Source: Aquibium sp. ELW1220 (GTDB lineage Bacteria > Pseudomonadota > Alphaproteobacteria > Rhizobiales > Rhizobiaceae). From it: a stretch of DNA of 64,000 nucleotides. The notes under the pieces were generated by a model. That model saw only the letters and a list, made by a program, of their open reading frames with translations, had not been told where the DNA came from and searched no databases. Location: the NCBI RefSeq assembly GCF_030398385.1, contig NZ_JAOAOQ010000027.1:4882-68881 (forward strand), read 5' to 3'. Both the position numbers and the translations under genes were made by a program. Positions 1 through 9,194 of the stretch are shown in pieces; within the stretch, counting starts at the first letter, position 1, and the number at the start of each line of letters is the position of its first letter.

Positions 1-256
1 GAGTTTTTTGAACTTTTTGCGACGCCGTATGATGATCTAATGAATCGCGCGCGGGTCCGCGAAGCCACGCACCGGCCCCATTGACGCCACACTGCGCGGG
101 GATTGTCCGCACCGAGCGAGGGGGCTCGTTTCGAATCGGGCAGTCACGACCGCGGTCGTTCGGCGGCCTTTCATTGACAGGATGGCTTGTGGCAGGCACT
201 TTCGCTCGCCACGCCATAAGCACTTGAACCGGGGCTCGGGGACAACGCCTGCAGCG

Positions 257-2209
257 ATGCATGATTTCAAACAGGCCATCGCCAAGCTCGGCAACGAGCC
301 GCCGCTGACGACCGGCGGCCGTGCGGGTCCGCCCGACCGGCGCGAAATCTCGGCGCGCTGGCTGTCGGGTACCTTCCTGACCGGCGTGACCTCGGCCGTC
401 CTGATGGGCGTGGCGCTGCTGGCCGCGCTCGACGGTCGCGAGCAGTTGGCGACACCTCCGGAGATCGCCGAGGTGGAAGCCATGGCCCGCCCCGGCGCCG
501 GCGACACCGCCAAGGCCGCGCGCGTCGTTCCGACCTCTGCTGTCAACCGGGCGCGCGACAGGCGGCGCATGGAGCTGCCGACCGTCAGCCGGGTCGGCGA
601 CCGCGAGGTCGTCCGCACCATGCCTTTCGTGGAACTGCGCATGCCGCTCGCGGCCGCCTATACCACCACGCGCAACTATCCGGCCTTCGATCCGCTGTCG
701 GTCTTCGCGGAAGGTCCAGAACCCCAGGCCCAGCCTGCACTGGCCACGTCGATCGTCTATGACGCCAAGGTCGAGAGCGAGGTGAGCCTCGAGACGGTCG
801 ATTTCCCGATCGAGACCGCTGCCTTCGACGAGACGAGCAGCCTGTCGCCGGACGAGGTCGAGGAGGTCGTGCGCACGACCGGTGCCATCCTCACCGACGG
901 AGAAGTGCAGCTCGCCGCGCTGCACTATGTCGATCCGCTGCGTTTCGGCGAATCGGCGGCCACCGCCACGCTCACACAGTCGTACGGCGTGCGCATCGTC
1001 CAGGAAAACGTCTCGGTGGCGCATCGCAACGACGACGTCACTGCCGCGCCGAGCTTCGCGGAGGAGATTCTGATCGTCCGCAACGACCGTCCGACGGTCG
1101 ACGTGCTGGCCGACGCCGGTTTCTCGGGCGACGACGCGGTCGGTATGGCCGAGGCGATCGGCAGGATGATGAACGCTCCGGCGCTGAAACCGGGCACCGT
1201 GCTCCGCCTCGGCATCGAAGCGGCCGGCGAGGAGCCGCACATCGTGCGCGCCAGCCTCTATGACCGCCAGACGCACCTCGTCACCATCGCGGTCGACGAT
1301 CGGATGCAGTTTGTCCCCGCCGACGAGCCGGACAAGAGCGCCGCCGTCATCGCCGCCTTCGACGACGACAGGCCGCCGGTGCGCATGCGCGGCGAGCTCC
1401 CGCGCGTCTATGACGGCATCTACCGCGCGGCCTATTCCTACGGCATGTCGAGCGACATGACCAAGCAACTGATACGGCTGGTCGCAGCCGACGTCGACTT
1501 CCAGTCGCGGATCAACCCGACCGACGCCATCGACGTCTTCTTCTCGCAGCCGAGCGACGACGATACCGCCTCGGCGGAATCCGAACTCCTTTACGTGCGG
1601 GCGAACTTCGGCGGCAACGAGCGCGCCTTCTACCGCTTCCGGATGGCCGACGGCACGGTGGACTATTTCGACGCCGATGGCCGCAGCGCACGCCAGTTCC
1701 TGCTGCGCAACCCGCTGCCGAACGGCAAGTTCCGCTCCGGCTTCGGCAAGCGCCGGCACCCGATCCTGGGCTACGTGAAGATGCACACCGGCGTCGACTG
1801 GGCCGCACCGACGGGCACGCCGATCATCGCGGCCGGCTCGGGCGTGGTGAAGAAGGCCGGATGGGCCGGCGGATATGGACGCCAGACCATCATCCGCCAC
1901 GCCAATGGCTACGAGAGCTCCTACAATCACCAGAGCCGCTTCGCCAAGGGCGTCGTCGCCGGTGCGCGCGTCCGCCAGGGTCAGGTCATCGGCTATGTCG
2001 GCTCGACCGGCATGTCGACCGGACCGCACCTGCACTACGAACTGCTGGTGAACGGCGCCAAGGTCGATCCGATGCGCGTGCGCCTGCCCAACGGCCGCGC
2101 CCTGAAGGACGATGAACTGGTCGCGTTCCAGGCCGAGCGGGAGCGTATCGACGCCCTGCTCTCCACCGGCGTGGGCGGTTCGCTGCGGCTGGCCAGCGCC
2201 GCGCGCTGA
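257..2209 (+). CDS. M23 family metallopeptidase (murein endopeptidase-like)
   Basis: Likely cell-wall endopeptidase that cleaves peptidoglycan cross-links or activates amidases in the periplasm. The start at 257 (MHDFKQAI) gives 650 residues; an upstream in-frame ATG at 182 would add 25 residues. A single N-terminal membrane segment (about residues 35-55, rich in A, V and L) follows a short cytoplasmic tail. The middle is a long periplasmic stretch with opacity-associated/LysM-like character. The peptidase domain occupies roughly residues 490-610, with zinc-binding HTGVD, a G-rich GGYGRQTIIRHANGY stretch and the HLHYE motif, so all expected catalytic residues are present. It is convergent with the L,D-transpeptidase gene and shares a hairpin with it. 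The exact substrate bond is not evident from sequence. Confidence 0.9.
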   Translation: MHDFKQAIAKLGNEPPLTTGGRAGPPDRREISARWLSGTFLTGVTSAVLMGVALLAALDGREQLATPPEIAEVEAMARPGAGDTAKAARVVPTSAVNRARDRRRMELPTVSRVGDREVVRTMPFVELRMPLAAAYTTTRNYPAFDPLSVFAEGPEPQAQPALATSIVYDAKVESEVSLETVDFPIETAAFDETSSLSPDEVEEVVRTTGAILTDGEVQLAALHYVDPLRFGESAATATLTQSYGVRIVQENVSVAHRNDDVTAAPSFAEEILIVRNDRPTVDVLADAGFSGDDAVGMAEAIGRMMNAPALKPGTVLRLGIEAAGEEPHIVRASLYDRQTHLVTIAVDDRMQFVPADEPDKSAAVIAAFDDDRPPVRMRGELPRVYDGIYRAAYSYGMSSDMTKQLIRLVAADVDFQSRINPTDAIDVFFSQPSDDDTASAESELLYVRANFGGNERAFYRFRMADGTVDYFDADGRSARQFLLRNPLPNGKFRSGFGKRRHPILGYVKMHTGVDWAAPTGTPIIAAGSGVVKKAGWAGGYGRQTIIRHANGYESSYNHQSRFAKGVVAGARVRQGQVIGYVGSTGMSTGPHLHYELLVNGAKVDPMRVRLPNGRALKDDELVAFQAERERIDALLSTGVGGSLRLASAAR

Positions 2210-2227
2210 GCGGGGCGGCCGGACGCG

Positions 2228-2250
2228 AAAGGGCGGCCGCGAGGCCGCCC
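2228..2250. terminator. Bidirectional hairpin between convergent cell-wall genes
   Basis: A perfect 8-bp stem (GGGCGGCC / GGCCGCCC) with a 4-nt loop. Read on the minus strand it is followed by TTTCGC, so it best serves the L,D-transpeptidase gene. On the plus strand it follows the M23 gene by about 20 nt. Confidence 0.65.
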
Positions 2251-2317
2251 CTGTCTCTGCCCGACCCGGCCGCGTCCCGCCGCCCGGTCGATCGGCCGCC
2301 GCGGCGGCCGGCACCCG

Positions 2318-3817
2318 TCAGTCGATGAACTGCACGAAGATCCCGGGCTTGACCATCCTGGCGAGTTCGGTCGCGTCCCAGTTGGTGAGCCGCACGCAGC
2401 CATGGCTGTTCGTCTTGCCGATGCGCGACGGCTCCGGCGTGCCGTGGATGCCGTAGGTGGGCTTCGACAGCGCGATCCAGACGGTGCCGACCGGCCCGTT
2501 GGGACCGGGCGGAATGGTCAGGACCTTGTCGTTCTCGCCCTGCTTGAAGTTGATCTTCGGATTGTAGGTGTACTGCGGATCGAGCGCGATGCGCTCGACC
2601 TTGACCGTGCCGGACGGCGACGGCGTGTCGGTGGAGCCGATCGTCGCCGGATAGGCGGCAACCAGATTGCCGTCGACGTCATAGGCCCGCACTTGCTTGC
2701 GCGTCTTGTCGGCGACGATGCGATCGACCGAACCCGCCTTCGGCTTGCCGGGGTTGGCGACCCTGACCAGCATGCCCGGGCGGTTGAAGTCGACGCTCGG
2801 ATTGATCGCCTTCAGATAGTCCTCGTCCATGTGGAAGCGCTCGGCCAGCATTTCGGAGGTCGAGGTGAAGGCCAGGCGGTCGAGCGTGGCTTTCTGGCCG
2901 TAATCCTCCGGGATCGACGCCACGAAAGGTCCGGCGACGTCCTCGGGCGTCAGCTCGTAGGTCACGAAGGCCGGGCCGCCGGTATCGGCGAGCGAGGCCT
3001 CGACCGTGGCGGCGTCCGTCGGATCGAGCCGGTCACCGGTCATCTCGGCCAGCGCGTCGAGCGCCTTCTGGACGTTGGAACCCATCTTGCCGTCGATGAC
3101 CCCCGGCGACACGCCCGCGCGGTCGAGCAGGATCTGTAGCCGTGCGACCTGTTCGGTCTCGATTTTGGTCGGCTGGACGACGGTGGGCAGGCCTTCGCCG
3201 GACCCGGTGGCCGGCGCGCCGGCCCGCGGCGGGGTCGACCCGGTGACCGGATTGTCCGGCAGGGGCTGGCGTTCCACCGGTTCGCCGCGCGCGAACTGGC
3301 CGTCGGGATAGACAGGCAGGGCGCGGCGTTCGACCGGCCGGTTGCGCTCGCGATAGACGCGGTAGTCGTCGTCGCCGAACGGCCGGTCGCCGAAATCGTC
3401 ATAGCCATCGTCACGACCGTAGCGTCGGTCGTCGGAGCGCGGAGCGCCATAGTCCGGCTCCGGCGGCTCGCGCAGCCCGAGCTGCTGCTCGCGGAACCGG
3501 CGATACCGCTCGACGGCGGCCGGATCGCCGGGAATGGACGACAGGATGCCGGCGTCGCGCAGCCGGTCGATGCCGGAGCCGCGCCGATCACGCTCCTCGA
3601 TCGCGATCACCTCGCCGGTCTGCACGTCGACCAGCACGCGCCGCCCCCGCGCGTCGATGTAGACGTCGACGCCGTCGCTCTGGGCAAGCTGCAGCCCGGA
3701 CGCCGCCGGCCGCGCCATGGCAGGCGCGCCGTTCTCCGATACTGCCGCCGATGCGATGGATGCGAAGCCGGCCGTCACGGCGGTTGCGGCGGAAAAGAGC
3801 AGGTGTCGTCCGATCAT
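2318..3817 (-). CDS. L,D-transpeptidase (YkuD) with peptidoglycan-binding region
   Basis: Secreted or periplasmic enzyme predicted to form 3-3 cross-links or to attach proteins to peptidoglycan. The start MIGRHLLFSAATA at 3817 is preceded by GAGGGAC and gives 499 residues with a signal peptide ending near SIASAA. A charged, low-complexity R/D/E/Y-rich linker follows, then a PG_binding-like segment (QVARLQILLDRAGVSPGVID), a LysM-like segment (LAERFHMDEDYLKAINP), and a C-terminal YkuD domain. The catalytic motif appears as IHGTPEP ... TNSHGCVRLTN, with the active-site Cys intact. The reading frame stays open upstream to 4309, but that extension lacks a signal peptide start and overlaps the next gene, so I reject it. 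Confidence 0.92.
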   Translation of the reverse strand: MIGRHLLFSAATAVTAGFASIASAAVSENGAPAMARPAASGLQLAQSDGVDVYIDARGRRVLVDVQTGEVIAIEERDRRGSGIDRLRDAGILSSIPGDPAAVERYRRFREQQLGLREPPEPDYGAPRSDDRRYGRDDGYDDFGDRPFGDDDYRVYRERNRPVERRALPVYPDGQFARGEPVERQPLPDNPVTGSTPPRAGAPATGSGEGLPTVVQPTKIETEQVARLQILLDRAGVSPGVIDGKMGSNVQKALDALAEMTGDRLDPTDAATVEASLADTGGPAFVTYELTPEDVAGPFVASIPEDYGQKATLDRLAFTSTSEMLAERFHMDEDYLKAINPSVDFNRPGMLVRVANPGKPKAGSVDRIVADKTRKQVRAYDVDGNLVAAYPATIGSTDTPSPSGTVKVERIALDPQYTYNPKINFKQGENDKVLTIPPGPNGPVGTVWIALSKPTYGIHGTPEPSRIGKTNSHGCVRLTNWDATELARMVKPGIFVQFID

Positions 3818-3912
3818 GTCCCTCGTCTCGGTCTGCGGCCGCGTCGCGCATTGTGCGTCCAGCCTGGAATGCGTTTTCACGATGCAGGGTTCCACATGAA
3901 CGGGACATGAAG

Positions 3913-3947
3913 ATGGCGAATAGGGAATGGCGAATGGCGAATGGCGA
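3913..3947. repeat. Short tandem repeat ATGGCGA
   Basis: Three perfect head-to-tail copies of ATGGCGA (3927-3947) with a fourth copy at 3913-3919. They lie in the 235-bp gap upstream of the L,D-transpeptidase gene. No other feature is visible in that gap. Confidence 0.7.
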
Positions 3948-4052
3948 GTGGGCTGGAGCGCGTGAAGTGCAAGGCGTGCGCCGGCGCCCGCGCGGAGCGT
4001 CGCTCCGCACGGCCGGTCAGGTCGTCGCGTCCAGGTTTCCCTCGGGGCGGCG

Positions 4053-4499
4053 TCAGGAGGTGTCGGGGGCGGGAAAGGCGCAGACGGTGGGTATGGCCCA
4101 GGACAGCCTTCGCTGGCAGACGAGACGGCGCAACGCTTCGACCAGTGGGCTCTCCGCCGAGACCGGATTATCCGCGGGTGACAGGAGGGCGCGAAGAAGG
4201 GCTGCGAGCGCGCGCAGGCGCCAGGCCAGCATCGCAGCGTCGGCCGGGCCGCTGCCCGAGCCGGGCCGACCGTCCGGATCGATGCCGAAGCCGAGCGCCT
4301 GCCCGACATCGGACGGGTTCCATCCGGTCTCGTCGATCAGGGCATTGCGGACGACGCGCTCGGCATGGCGCAGCAGGGCGAGCACGAACCAGCGGACGGG
4401 GAGCGACCGGCCGGCAGCGGCCTCGGCGAGCACGGCCAGCCCGGCGAGCATCCTCGCCGCCTGCCGCAATCCCCGTTCGCTGACCAACCCGCCGTCCAT
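4053..4499 (-). CDS. Conserved hypothetical protein downstream of clpB
   Basis: Unrecognised 148-residue protein, rich in Ala, Leu and Arg and predicted to be helical (AARMLAGLAVLAEAAAGRS, AWRLRALAALLRALL). The start MDGGLVSER at 4499 is preceded by GAGGTGAGGGA, a strong ribosome binding site. ATG codons further upstream (4514, and a longer frame to 4628) are less well placed. There is no signal peptide and no convincing transmembrane helix. It follows clpB on the same strand by about 230 bp and could be co-transcribed. No function can be assigned. Confidence 0.6.
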   Translation of the reverse strand: MDGGLVSERGLRQAARMLAGLAVLAEAAAGRSLPVRWFVLALLRHAERVVRNALIDETGWNPSDVGQALGFGIDPDGRPGSGSGPADAAMLAWRLRALAALLRALLSPADNPVSAESPLVEALRRLVCQRRLSWAIPTVCAFPAPDTS

Positions 4500-4678
4500 T
4501 CCCTCACCTCGCATGAAATCCGCAGACAGTGTGGGGCGGGAGGCGGAGACGTGGACAGATTTTTGATAAGATGTTGATTTCTTTGGCGCGGGCGGTCGCG
4601 GCGAGGGAAATGCTTCGTGCTGCCACACGGAAGGAGAAGCGCCTGCGGTCGCCGCTCCCCTTCTCCGCCCCGGTACGG

Positions 4679-4717
4679 CCCGTCCTCCGGCCCCATTTTC
4701 ATGAGGCAGAGGACGGG
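4679..4717 (-). terminator. Possible clpB terminator hairpin
   Basis: A 9-bp stem (CCCGTCCTC / GAGGACGGG) with a 21-nt loop lies just after the clpB stop. There is no U-tract, so it may be only a stabilising hairpin. Confidence 0.35.
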
Positions 4718-4725
4718 CGGGTGGG

Positions 4726-7332
4726 TCAGGCGGCTTCGGCTTCGCTCACCACCTGCGCCCGCGGGCGGAACAGCAGGCGGTCGGAGCCGGACGCGATGCC
4801 GACGGTCTGGCCGTCGCGGATGTCGCCCATCAGGATCTTCTCGGCGAGCGGATCCTGCAGTTCCTTCTGCATCACGCGCTTGAGCGGGCGGGCGCCGTAG
4901 GCCGGGTCGTAGCCCTTCTCGGCCAGCCACTCGATGGCGGTCTCGTCGAGATCGAGCACGATCTTGCGGTCGACGAGCAGCTTTTCGAGCCGCCTGAGCT
5001 GGATGCGCACGATCTTGCCCATGTCGGCGCGGCGCAGCCTGTGGAACAGGATGACCTCGTCGATACGGTTCAGGAACTCGGGCCGGAACGAGGACCGCAC
5101 CACGCCCATGACCTCGGAGCGCACCGCGTCGACGTCCTGGTCGTCGCGCAGCGAGACCAGATATTCGGCGCCGAGATTCGACGTCATGATGATCAGCGTG
5201 TTGCGGAAATCGACGGTGCGGCCCTGGCCGTCGGTGAGGCGGCCATCGTCGAGCACCTGTAAGAGCACGTTGAAGACATCCGGGTGCGCCTTCTCGATCT
5301 CGTCGAACAGCACCACCTGGTAGGGCCGCCGCCGCACGGCTTCCGTCAGCGCCCCGCCCTCCTCGTAGCCGACATAGCCGGGAGGCGCGCCGATGAGCCG
5401 CGACACGGAGTGCTTTTCCATGAACTCCGACATGTCGATGCGCACCATGGCGTTCTCGTCGTCGAAAAGGAACGAGGCAAGCGCCTTGGTGAGCTCGGTC
5501 TTGCCGACGCCGGTGGGGCCGAGGAACATGAACGAGCCGATCGGCCGGTTCGGGTCCTGCAGCCCGGCGCGGGCGCGCCGCACCGCCTTGGACACGGCCT
5601 GCACGGCCTCGCCCTGGCCGACGACGCGGCGGGCGATCTCGTCTTCCATGCGCAGGAGCTTGTCGCGCTCGCCCTCCAGCATCCGGTCGACCGGAATGCC
5701 GGTCCAGCGCGAGACGACCTGCGCGATGTTGTCGGGCGTGACCTCCTCCTGCACCATGGAGGAACGGCCATCCTGCGCCTCGGCCTCGACGAGCTTCTTC
5801 TCGAGCTCGGGGATGCGGCCATAGGCGAGTTCGCCGGCCCGCTGGAACTCGCCCTTGCGCTGGGCGATGGCGAGTTCGTTGCGGGCCTCGTCGAGCTCGC
5901 CCTTCAGGTCGGCGGCAAGCCCGAGCTTCTGCTTCTCGGCCTGCCACTTCGCGGTGATTTCGGCCGAATCCTCCTCGAGGCCGGTCAGTTCCTGCTCGAG
6001 CCGGACGAGCCGGTCCTTCGAGGCCTCGTCCTTCTCGGCCTTCAGCGCCTCGCGCTCGATCTTCAGCTGCATGATGCGGCGGTCGATCTCGTCGAGTTCC
6101 TCGGGCTTGGAATCGATCTGCATGCGCACGCGCGAAGAAGCCTCGTCGACGAGGTCGATGGCCTTGTCGGGCAGGAAGCGGTCGGCGATGTAGCGATTGG
6201 ACAGGGTGGCGGCGGCGACCAGTGCGCTGTCGGAGATGCGCACCTTGTGGTGCTGCTCGTACTTCTCCTTCAGGCCGCGCAGGATGGAGACGGTGTCCTC
6301 CACGGTCGGCTCGTTGACGAAGACCGGCTGGAAGCGGCGGGCAAGGGCTGCGTCCTTCTCGACATGCTTGCGGTACTCGTCGAGCGTGGTGGCTCCGACG
6401 CAGTGCAGCTCGCCGCGCGCCAGCGCGGGCTTGAGCAGGTTGGACGCATCCATCGCGCCTTCAGCCTTGCCGGCGCCGACCAGCGTGTGCATTTCGTCGA
6501 TGAACAGGATGATCTCGCCCTCGGCGGTGGTGACCTCCGACAGCACGGCCTTCAGCCGTTCCTCGAACTCGCCGCGATACTTGGCGCCGGCGATCAGCGA
6601 ACCCATGTCGAGCGCCATCAGGCGCTTGTCCTTCAGGCTCTCGGGCACGTCGCCGTTGACGATGCGCAGCGCGAGACCCTCGGCGATGGCGGTCTTGCCG
6701 ACGCCCGGCTCGCCGATCAGCACGGGATTGTTCTTGGTGCGGCGCGACAGGACCTGGATGGTGCGGCGAATCTCGTCGTCGCGGCCGATCACCGGATCGA
6801 GCTTGCCTGCGCGGGCATCGGCGGTGAGGTCTCGCGCATACTTCTTCATCGCCTCGAAGCCCTGCTCGGCATTGGCCGAATCGGCCGTGCGGCCCTTGCG
6901 GATGTCGTTGATGACGGCATTGAGCGACTGCGCCGTGACGCCGGCCTTGGCCAGGATGTCGGACGTCTTGGCCGACTTCTCGACGGCGAGCGCGGTGAGC
7001 AGGCGCTCGACCGTGACGAAACTGTCGCCGGCCTTTTTCGCCAGTTCCTCGGCGGTGGAAAAGACCTTGGCGATCGGCTGCGACAGATAGAGCTGGCCGT
7101 TGCCGCCCTCGACCTGCGGCAGCGCCTTGAGCGCTGCCTCAACGCCCAGCTGGACATCCTTCGGCCGGCCGCCGGCGCGCTCGATCAGGTTGGCCGCGAG
7201 GCCCTCCTCGTCGTCGACGAGGACCTTCAGCACGTGCTCGGGGACGAACTGCTGGTGATTGCGCGACAGCGCCATGGTCTGCGCGGACTGGATGAAGCCC
7301 CGGACGCGCTCGGAGTATTTCTCGACGTTCAT
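4726..7332 (-). CDS. clpB: ATP-dependent disaggregase ClpB
   Basis: Hexameric AAA+ chaperone that works with DnaK-DnaJ-GrpE to extract polypeptides from aggregates in the cytosol. At 868 residues it has the normal ClpB length. Domains in order: N-terminal Clp repeat domain (1-150), NBD1 with Walker A GEPGVGKT and Walker B ILFIDEMH, a coiled-coil M domain (about 410-525, [18 protein letters not shown] onward) that separates ClpB from ClpA, then NBD2 with GPTGVGKT and [14 protein letters not shown], and a C-terminal domain with YGARPLKR. All ATPase motifs are intact. A RpoH-type promoter sits about 95 nt upstream. Confidence 0.98.
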   Translation of the reverse strand: MNVEKYSERVRGFIQSAQTMALSRNHQQFVPEHVLKVLVDDEEGLAANLIERAGGRPKDVQLGVEAALKALPQVEGGNGQLYLSQPIAKVFSTAEELAKKAGDSFVTVERLLTALAVEKSAKTSDILAKAGVTAQSLNAVINDIRKGRTADSANAEQGFEAMKKYARDLTADARAGKLDPVIGRDDEIRRTIQVLSRRTKNNPVLIGEPGVGKTAIAEGLALRIVNGDVPESLKDKRLMALDMGSLIAGAKYRGEFEERLKAVLSEVTTAEGEIILFIDEMHTLVGAGKAEGAMDASNLLKPALARGELHCVGATTLDEYRKHVEKDAALARRFQPVFVNEPTVEDTVSILRGLKEKYEQHHKVRISDSALVAAATLSNRYIADRFLPDKAIDLVDEASSRVRMQIDSKPEELDEIDRRIMQLKIEREALKAEKDEASKDRLVRLEQELTGLEEDSAEITAKWQAEKQKLGLAADLKGELDEARNELAIAQRKGEFQRAGELAYGRIPELEKKLVEAEAQDGRSSMVQEEVTPDNIAQVVSRWTGIPVDRMLEGERDKLLRMEDEIARRVVGQGEAVQAVSKAVRRARAGLQDPNRPIGSFMFLGPTGVGKTELTKALASFLFDDENAMVRIDMSEFMEKHSVSRLIGAPPGYVGYEEGGALTEAVRRRPYQVVLFDEIEKAHPDVFNVLLQVLDDGRLTDGQGRTVDFRNTLIIMTSNLGAEYLVSLRDDQDVDAVRSEVMGVVRSSFRPEFLNRIDEVILFHRLRRADMGKIVRIQLRRLEKLLVDRKIVLDLDETAIEWLAEKGYDPAYGARPLKRVMQKELQDPLAEKILMGDIRDGQTVGIASGSDRLLFRPRAQVVSEAEAA

Positions 7333-7427
7333 GCTCTTGTCTCCATTCCCTGGCCGGCCCGCTTGGCGGCACCGGCTCGGCTCGAGGTGACGGGCCGCTC
7401 GTCAGCGAGCCGGCCCAACTCGGGCTG

Positions 7428-7456
7428 ATATGGAGATTAGGACAGGGTTCCTCAAG
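7428..7456 (-). promoter_or_regulatory. RpoH (sigma-32) promoter for clpB
   Basis: Minus strand CTTGAG-N17-CCATAT (-35 at 7456-7451, -10 at 7433-7428) matches the alphaproteobacterial heat-shock promoter pattern. It lies about 95 nt before the clpB start, in agreement with the known heat-shock control of clpB. Confidence 0.7.
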
Positions 7457-7576
7457 ATGGCTTGATGCGGGTCAAACGGGGGGCGCCCGGAGCGGTGCTG
7501 CCCCATGCACGGTCGCGCGCGAAGACGCCCGCCCGGCTGCGACCCGGCGTCCGGCGCGACACGGCGTCCGGACGCG

Positions 7577-7873
7577 TCAGCGCGCCAGCACGTCGTCCCA
7601 GTCGGGCGCGTGGCGGGCGATTTCGTCGGCGACGTACCAGCAGGCGGGCGTGATGGTGAGCCCCTGGGCGCGCGCGTCCGCCACCAGCCGCTCGACCAGC
7701 GCCTCGGCGATGCCGTCGCCGCGATAGGGCACCGGCACGAAGGTGTGATCGGCGACGATGCGCCCCTCGCCCGCCCGCACGAAGGTGAGGCGCGAGTCCT
7801 CGCCGTTCGGCATCGGCACGAAGTAGCGGCCGCCCTTGGCGGTTTCCTCGAACTGGATGGCGGGGGTGGTCAT
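7577..7873 (-). CDS. Small GNAT-family N-acetyltransferase (YidJ/COG2388-like)
   Basis: 98-residue single-domain acetyltransferase-like protein. The start MTTPAIQFEET at 7873 is preceded by GGAGAG. The compact fold is recognisable from the repeated beta-strand pattern (GGRYFVPMPNGEDSRLTFV), a potential CoA-binding segment YRGDGIAEALVERLVADAR and the C-terminal WYVADEIARHAPDW. It closely parallels the second small GNAT gene at 8895-9194, so the two look like paralogues. An EcfG-type promoter on the same strand at 8046-8070 might drive it across a 170-nt leader. The substrate is unknown. Confidence 0.8.
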   Translation of the reverse strand: MTTPAIQFEETAKGGRYFVPMPNGEDSRLTFVRAGEGRIVADHTFVPVPYRGDGIAEALVERLVADARAQGLTITPACWYVADEIARHAPDWDDVLAR

Positions 7874-8367
7874 CGGCGACTCTCCGGGAAGGCGTGCGGG
7901 ACAGGCTGTCATTTCGACGATGCAAACAGGAATCAGCAATGGTCACGTCATTCGGAAAGCCCAGAATCAGTTAGGTTGCAGTCCGTCACCTTGCAACCTG
8001 CATCGCCATTTTGGGAGACGATCAGCATGCTGAAGATGAGTTTCGAACGGGGGAGCGTGACGTTCGTTCCCGAGAGCCATGTCTGGACGGACGGCGTGGA
8101 AGCACGAGATCCTGATTCAAGCGACAACACCGCATGAGTAGATGTTCCTGCCCATTTCAGAGTTTATTACAACTTGAGATTCCATGAGGACGACGATGTT
8201 TTCTGCAACCACAATTCAATCATGTTGACGATTGTGGTCGCTGTTTCCGATGAAAGCACTCCTTATGGCGTCATCGAAAAGAGCGCAGCAAGGGGCGTAC
8301 CGCTTCTGCTGCGCAAGGTCGCCGATGAGTTCGAAAGGAAGCCCCTCGAGGAAGCGGCAAGAACCGG
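7874..8367. other. 494-bp intergenic region with AT-rich patch and no confident gene
   Basis: Between about 8130 and 8290 the base composition is clearly more AT-rich than the surroundings. Two weak plus-strand ORFs occur. One encodes 36 residues (8027-8137) after GGGAGA; the other encodes 49 residues (8222-8371, starting MLTIVVAVSDE). A minus-strand EcfG-type promoter (8046-8070) runs through the first ORF, which argues against it. I cannot support either ORF as a gene. Confidence 0.4.
8046..8070 (-). promoter_or_regulatory. EcfG-type promoter upstream of small GNAT gene
   Basis: Minus strand GGAAC (8070-8066), 16-nt spacer, CGTT (8049-8046): a perfect match to the EcfG general-stress consensus. 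The first annotated gene downstream is the GNAT gene starting at 7873. The long leader makes the assignment tentative. Confidence 0.5.
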
Positions 8368-8703
8368 CTAGCCGCGCACGCAGAGGAAGCCGAGGCGGCC
8401 GGAGCCCATGTCGCCGCCATTGCATTGCATGAAGGGCGCCTCGGGCCGGCGGTGGATCCAGTAGTCGCCGCCGAACATGCGGTAGACGCAGACGAGCGAC
8501 GGCTGGCCGCCGATCATCTCGACGCGCGCGCCGGTGACGCGGCTGGACTGGTTGGTGGCCGTCCAGGCCGCGTCGCCCGTGTGGCTGACGACGCCGCGCG
8601 CCTCGGGCGGACAGTAGTGGACCTGCGAGGCCGCGGACGCGGGAAGACCGGAGGCGGCGATGGCAGAGGCGCTGAAGGCGGCGAGGACGAGAAGGCGACG
8701 CAT
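8368..8703 (-). CDS. Small secreted hypothetical protein
   Basis: 111 residues starting MRRLLVLAAFSASAIAA at 8703, with a clear Sec signal peptide probably cleaved after LPASAAS. The mature part is about 85 residues with four cysteines (HYCPPE, LVCVYR, FMQCNGG, FLCVRG) that could form two disulfides. This fits an exported, oxidised periplasmic or extracellular protein. I do not recognise the family. It sits alone on the minus strand between two GNAT genes. Confidence 0.75.
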   Translation of the reverse strand: MRRLLVLAAFSASAIAASGLPASAASQVHYCPPEARGVVSHTGDAAWTATNQSSRVTGARVEMIGGQPSLVCVYRMFGGDYWIHRRPEAPFMQCNGGDMGSGRLGFLCVRG

Positions 8704-8894
8704 GTGAACTCCCCCTTTGGCGGCGGGCGACGGCCCGGCGCGAACGGGGGAAGAATCCATCCCGCGCGATGAACACGGCATGAATGCGCGGATGTCGGCG
8801 CGACGGGTGGTTAACGTCCGCTTGCCCGGCCTGCCGGGGCAGGCCGCCTGGCGGCCCGGCGCCCGCAGCCGTGCCGGGCACCTGTCGGCGCCGA

Positions 8895-9194
8895 CTAACC
8901 CTTCAGCACGTCGGCCCATTCGCGGTGGCGGCGGAACTGTTCGCGGGCGAAGGGGCAGAGCGGGATGATGGTCTTGCCGGCGGCGCGGGCGTCTTCCACC
9001 GCGCGGGTGACGAGCTTCAGGCCGATGCCCTGGCCCCGGAAGACGTCCGGGACCTCGGTGTGGTCGATGATGATCTGGCGCTCGCCGATCTTGGAGAAAG
9101 TCGATTCGGCGACCTCGCCGTTCGCGCCGCGGATGAAGTAGCGGCCCTTGGAGCCGTAATCCTCGAATTCGACGGTGACGGGTGCGTCGGTCAT
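8895..9194 (-). CDS. Small GNAT-family N-acetyltransferase, third gene of dioxygenase-esterase operon
   Basis: 99 residues, COG2388/YidJ-like. It has the same layout as the GNAT protein at 7577-7873: a strand block GSKGRYFIRGANGEVAEST, then IIIDHTEVPDVFRGQGIGLK, in which RGQGIG is the acetyl-CoA pyrophosphate loop, and a helix ending HREWADVLKG. Its ATG overlaps the stop of the upstream esterase gene by 4 nt (9191-9194), which implies translational coupling in an operon with the esterase and dioxygenase. The acceptor substrate cannot be read from sequence. Confidence 0.85.
   Translation of the reverse strand: MTDAPVTVEFEDYGSKGRYFIRGANGEVAESTFSKIGERQIIIDHTEVPDVFRGQGIGLKLVTRAVEDARAAGKTIIPLCPFAREQFRRHREWADVLKG

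Noticed and set aside
1-256. A gene or RNA at the left edge
   Set aside because: Only weak ORFs on the minus strand opposite the M23 gene and a T-rich stretch near position 5-20 are visible. Nothing can be supported.
3818-4309. N-terminal extension of the L,D-transpeptidase frame
   Set aside because: The extension has no recognisable domain, overlaps the next gene, and would bury the signal peptide.
5284-7428. A 714-codon plus-strand frame opposite clpB
   Set aside because: Composition (repeated Leu, Asp, Gly, Arg runs) is that of a shadow frame, and clpB on the other strand is complete and conserved.
8027-8371. Two short plus-strand ORFs (36 and 49 codons)
   Set aside because: One overlaps an opposite-strand promoter and the other lies in an AT-rich patch and needs an arbitrary start. 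No conservation can be judged here.
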